Shown piece after piece: positions 4,553 to 5,618 of a stretch of DNA of 5,618 nucleotides (positions within the stretch are counted from its first letter, which is position 1; every line of letters starts with the position of its first letter). The stretch is taken from contig CAIUYS010000124.1 in NCBI GenBank assembly GCA_903903365.1, positions 1 to 5,618 of the forward strand, read 5' to 3'. This DNA comes from an uncultured Methylococcaceae bacterium (lineage in GTDB: Bacteria; Pseudomonadota; Gammaproteobacteria; Methylococcales; Methylomonadaceae). Under the pieces are notes generated by a model that had not been told where the DNA came from, did no database searches, and saw only the letters and a list, made by a program, of their open reading frames with translations. Position numbers and translations under genes: made by a program.

Positions 4553-5251
4553 TTAACCTTCGTTATTTTTAAATGTTTGTATCGCGTATTTTAAATCCAG
4601 CCAGGCTTCGCGCTTTTTTGGCAAAAACCGTAGCAAATACGCAGGATGATAAATGACAACAACGGGCGTGTCGTTAAAAGTATGTACTTTGCCTCTCAGG
4701 CCGGACAAAGGTTCATCTGTTTTTAACAGGGATTGTGCGGCAATACGCCCTAGCGCGACAATGATTTTGGGTTTAATTAACTGCTGTTGGCGCTGGAGAT
4801 AAGTGTAGCAACTTTCAACTTCATTGACATGCGGGTCACGGTTATCAGGCGGGTTGCACTTTAGCACATTGGTCATAAAGACTTCTTCCCGGGTCAGGCC
4901 GATCGCTCGCAACATTTCTGTCAACAATAACCCGGCGCTGCCCACAAAGGGCAGACCTTGCTCGTCTTCCTGTTGTCCGGGCGCTTCTCCGACCAGCATC
5001 CAGTCAGCTTGTTGGTTTCCTGAGCCAAACACCGTTTTTGATCGGGTGGTACACAAAGCGCATTTTGTACAGCCAGCAACATCGGCTTTCAGTACATCCC
5101 AGTTATCGGTCGCTGATATCCTTGTTTCTGCTTCAGTAGGATCAATGGCTTCTTCAAATGCCGGTGGTTGCTCAGCAGGCACGGATACTCTGGGAAGCCA
5201 GACATCAATCCCCATAGCCTCCAGATATTGCAGGCGCAGCGTGTTATCCAA
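4553..5251 (-). CDS. Family 4 uracil-DNA glycosylase with a psi-like N-terminal peptide
   Basis: DNA repair enzyme (232 aa) that excises uracil from DNA and carries a [4Fe-4S] cluster. The cysteines are the CTKCALC cluster (Cys61, 64 and 67, one more than the family needs), Cys132 in NVLKCNPPDNRDP and Cys148. The catalytic motif VGEAPGQQEDEQGLPFVG (86-103) and the HPAYLLR motif (His202) are intact. Residues 1-21 and a proline- and acid-rich linker to about 45 precede the enzyme domain. The N-terminal LQYLEAMGIDVW resembles the start of E. coli HolD (WQLQQLGITQW). The start is TTG 5251, with GGAG 7 bases upstream. The longer frame from TTG 5272 reads straight through that GGAG. The gene is followed 2 bases later by rimI, as holD is in E. 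coli. The enzyme family is secure; the psi similarity is a hypothesis. Confidence 0.93.
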   Translation of the reverse strand: MDNTLRLQYLEAMGIDVWLPRVSVPAEQPPAFEEAIDPTEAETRISATDNWDVLKADVAGCTKCALCTTRSKTVFGSGNQQADWMLVGEAPGQQEDEQGLPFVGSAGLLLTEMLRAIGLTREEVFMTNVLKCNPPDNRDPHVNEVESCYTYLQRQQQLIKPKIIVALGRIAAQSLLKTDEPLSGLRGKVHTFNDTPVVVIYHPAYLLRFLPKKREAWLDLKYAIQTFKNNEG

Positions 5252-5258
5252 AATTAAT

Positions 5259-5262
5259 CTCC
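5259..5262 (-). promoter_or_regulatory. Ribosome-binding site that decides the glycosylase start
   Basis: GGAG on the minus strand lies 7 bases before the TTG at 5251, an ideal distance. It lies inside the longer reading frame that opens at TTG 5272, for which no Shine-Dalgarno sequence is visible. This favours the shorter protein. Confidence 0.65.
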
Positions 5263-5283
5263 AGATTGACAACGTATATAGCG

Positions 5284-5308
5284 GTAAGGGCTATAGACTC
5301 GCCCTTAC
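5284..5308. repeat. Hairpin between leuA and the glycosylase gene
   Basis: GTAAGGGC (5284-5291) and GCCCTTAC (5301-5308) form a perfect 8-bp stem with a 9-base loop, extendable by two pairs with one bulged G. It lies just over 100 bases after the leuA stop and about 30 bases before the glycosylase start, on the strand of both. No T run follows, so it could be a weak terminator or attenuator, or a leader structure affecting glycosylase expression. Confidence 0.45.
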
Positions 5309-5370
5309 GCATTAAGTTATGGGTGATAACACCACGCAGATAAAGGTGATTGCCGAGTACCCGACAAGCC

Positions 5371-5405
5371 TTTCGTCTTTCACCTTTTACCTTGCACCTT
5401 GTATC
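5371..5405. repeat. Degenerate heptamer tandem repeat after leuA
   Basis: Five consecutive 7-base units read TTTCGTC, TTTCACC, TTTTACC, TTGCACC and TTGTATC on the plus strand (AAGGTGA-like on the minus strand). All begin TT and the inner three end ACC. The run starts 4 bases beyond the leuA stop codon. It resembles heptameric simple repeats that expand by slippage. No function is evident. Confidence 0.5.
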
Positions 5406-5409
5406 TCAA

Positions 5410-5618
5410 TCAAACATCCCCTTTCTGCGGATGTCTGCGTTGATCGGGGCTATGCAGTTTGTTTACGGCATTGATATAGGCTTTGGCTGAAGCGATAACG
5501 ATATCGGTATCAGCCCCCAAGCCATTAACCATCCGGCCTTCTTTTTCAAGGCGCACAGTCACTTCACCTTGGGCATCGGTGCCATTGGTGATGTTGTTAA
5601 CCGAATAAAGCTCTAAAG
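5410..5618 (-). CDS. leuA: 2-isopropylmalate synthase LeuA, C-terminal end (cut by window edge)
   Basis: The last 68 codons of the enzyme that condenses acetyl-CoA with 2-oxoisovalerate in the first committed step of leucine synthesis. The visible part belongs to the C-terminal regulatory domain that binds leucine for feedback inhibition. Key strings are [39 protein letters not shown] and the tail [17 protein letters not shown] before a TGA at 5412-5410. GADTDI and ASAKAYINA are characteristic of bacterial LeuA, and the catalytic barrel lies outside the window. The stop is about 160 bases upstream of the glycosylase gene on the same strand, so read-through is possible but a separate promoter seems likely. 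Confidence 0.92.
   Translation of the reverse strand, partial: LELYSVNNITNGTDAQGEVTVRLEKEGRMVNGLGADTDIVIASAKAYINAVNKLHSPDQRRHPQKGDV

Noticed and set aside
5252..5272. Longer glycosylase from TTG 5272
   Set aside because: The seven added residues overlap the GGAG that serves the TTG at 5251, and no ribosome-binding site precedes 5272.
4824..5315. Plus-strand open frame of 163 codons opposite the glycosylase gene
   Set aside because: Long only because the opposite strand is a real conserved gene. Its composition is rich in serine and proline with no motif, and it runs on into the intergenic hairpin.
5316..5333. Overlapping small palindromes (GTTAT/ATAAC and GGTG/CACC) downstream of leuA
   Set aside because: Stems of 4-5 bp that exclude each other are expected by chance, and no terminator T run follows.

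Overview
The window is chromosomal DNA from a gammaproteobacterium with moderate base composition. The block suhB / trmJ / iscR has the same arrangement as in Escherichia coli: suhB and trmJ diverge, and iscR lies downstream of trmJ on the same strand. The IscR, TrmJ, SuhB, RimI and LeuA proteins all look gammaproteobacterial. The intergenic repeats (ACCACGAAGACA-type and GGTGCGC-type palindromes) and the family 4 uracil-DNA glycosylase next to rimI suggest an environmental, possibly methanotroph-like, lineage. That placement is an impression and not a proof.

Layout. Positions 1-1831 (minus strand) hold a compact iron-sulfur cluster operon read as iscR, a short cysteine desulfurase, and iscA (cut by the window edge). 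A good IscR type 1 operator lies upstream at 1877-1901. No iscU lies between the desulfurase and iscA, and the desulfurase lacks the C-terminal tail that IscS uses to dock IscU. Next come trmJ (minus, 2006-2731) and suhB (plus, 2819-3613), separated by a short divergent gap. Positions 3614-4010, between the convergent suhB and rimI, contain no gene but are dense in inverted repeats. They include a 178-bp MITE-like unit with nested palindromes flanked by TAA, and a 17-bp-stem ACCACGAAGACA repeat. Positions 4011-5251 (minus) are a two-gene operon of a family 4 uracil-DNA glycosylase followed by rimI. The 3' end of leuA (minus) enters at the right edge, followed by a run of degenerate heptamers.

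The iron-sulfur genes form one functional unit: the desulfurase supplies sulfur, IscA carries clusters or iron, and IscR senses cluster status and should repress its own operon. The most interesting lead is the glycosylase. Its corrected N-terminus (TTG start at 5251) carries a short peptide resembling the N-terminus of E. coli HolD (DNA polymerase III psi), and the gene sits in front of rimI, where holD sits in E. coli. This suggests, by inference only, a glycosylase tethered to the replicative clamp loader. The starts of iscR (GTG), trmJ (TTG) and the glycosylase (TTG) were all set from ribosome-binding sites and family alignment, and all three differ from the longest reading frame.
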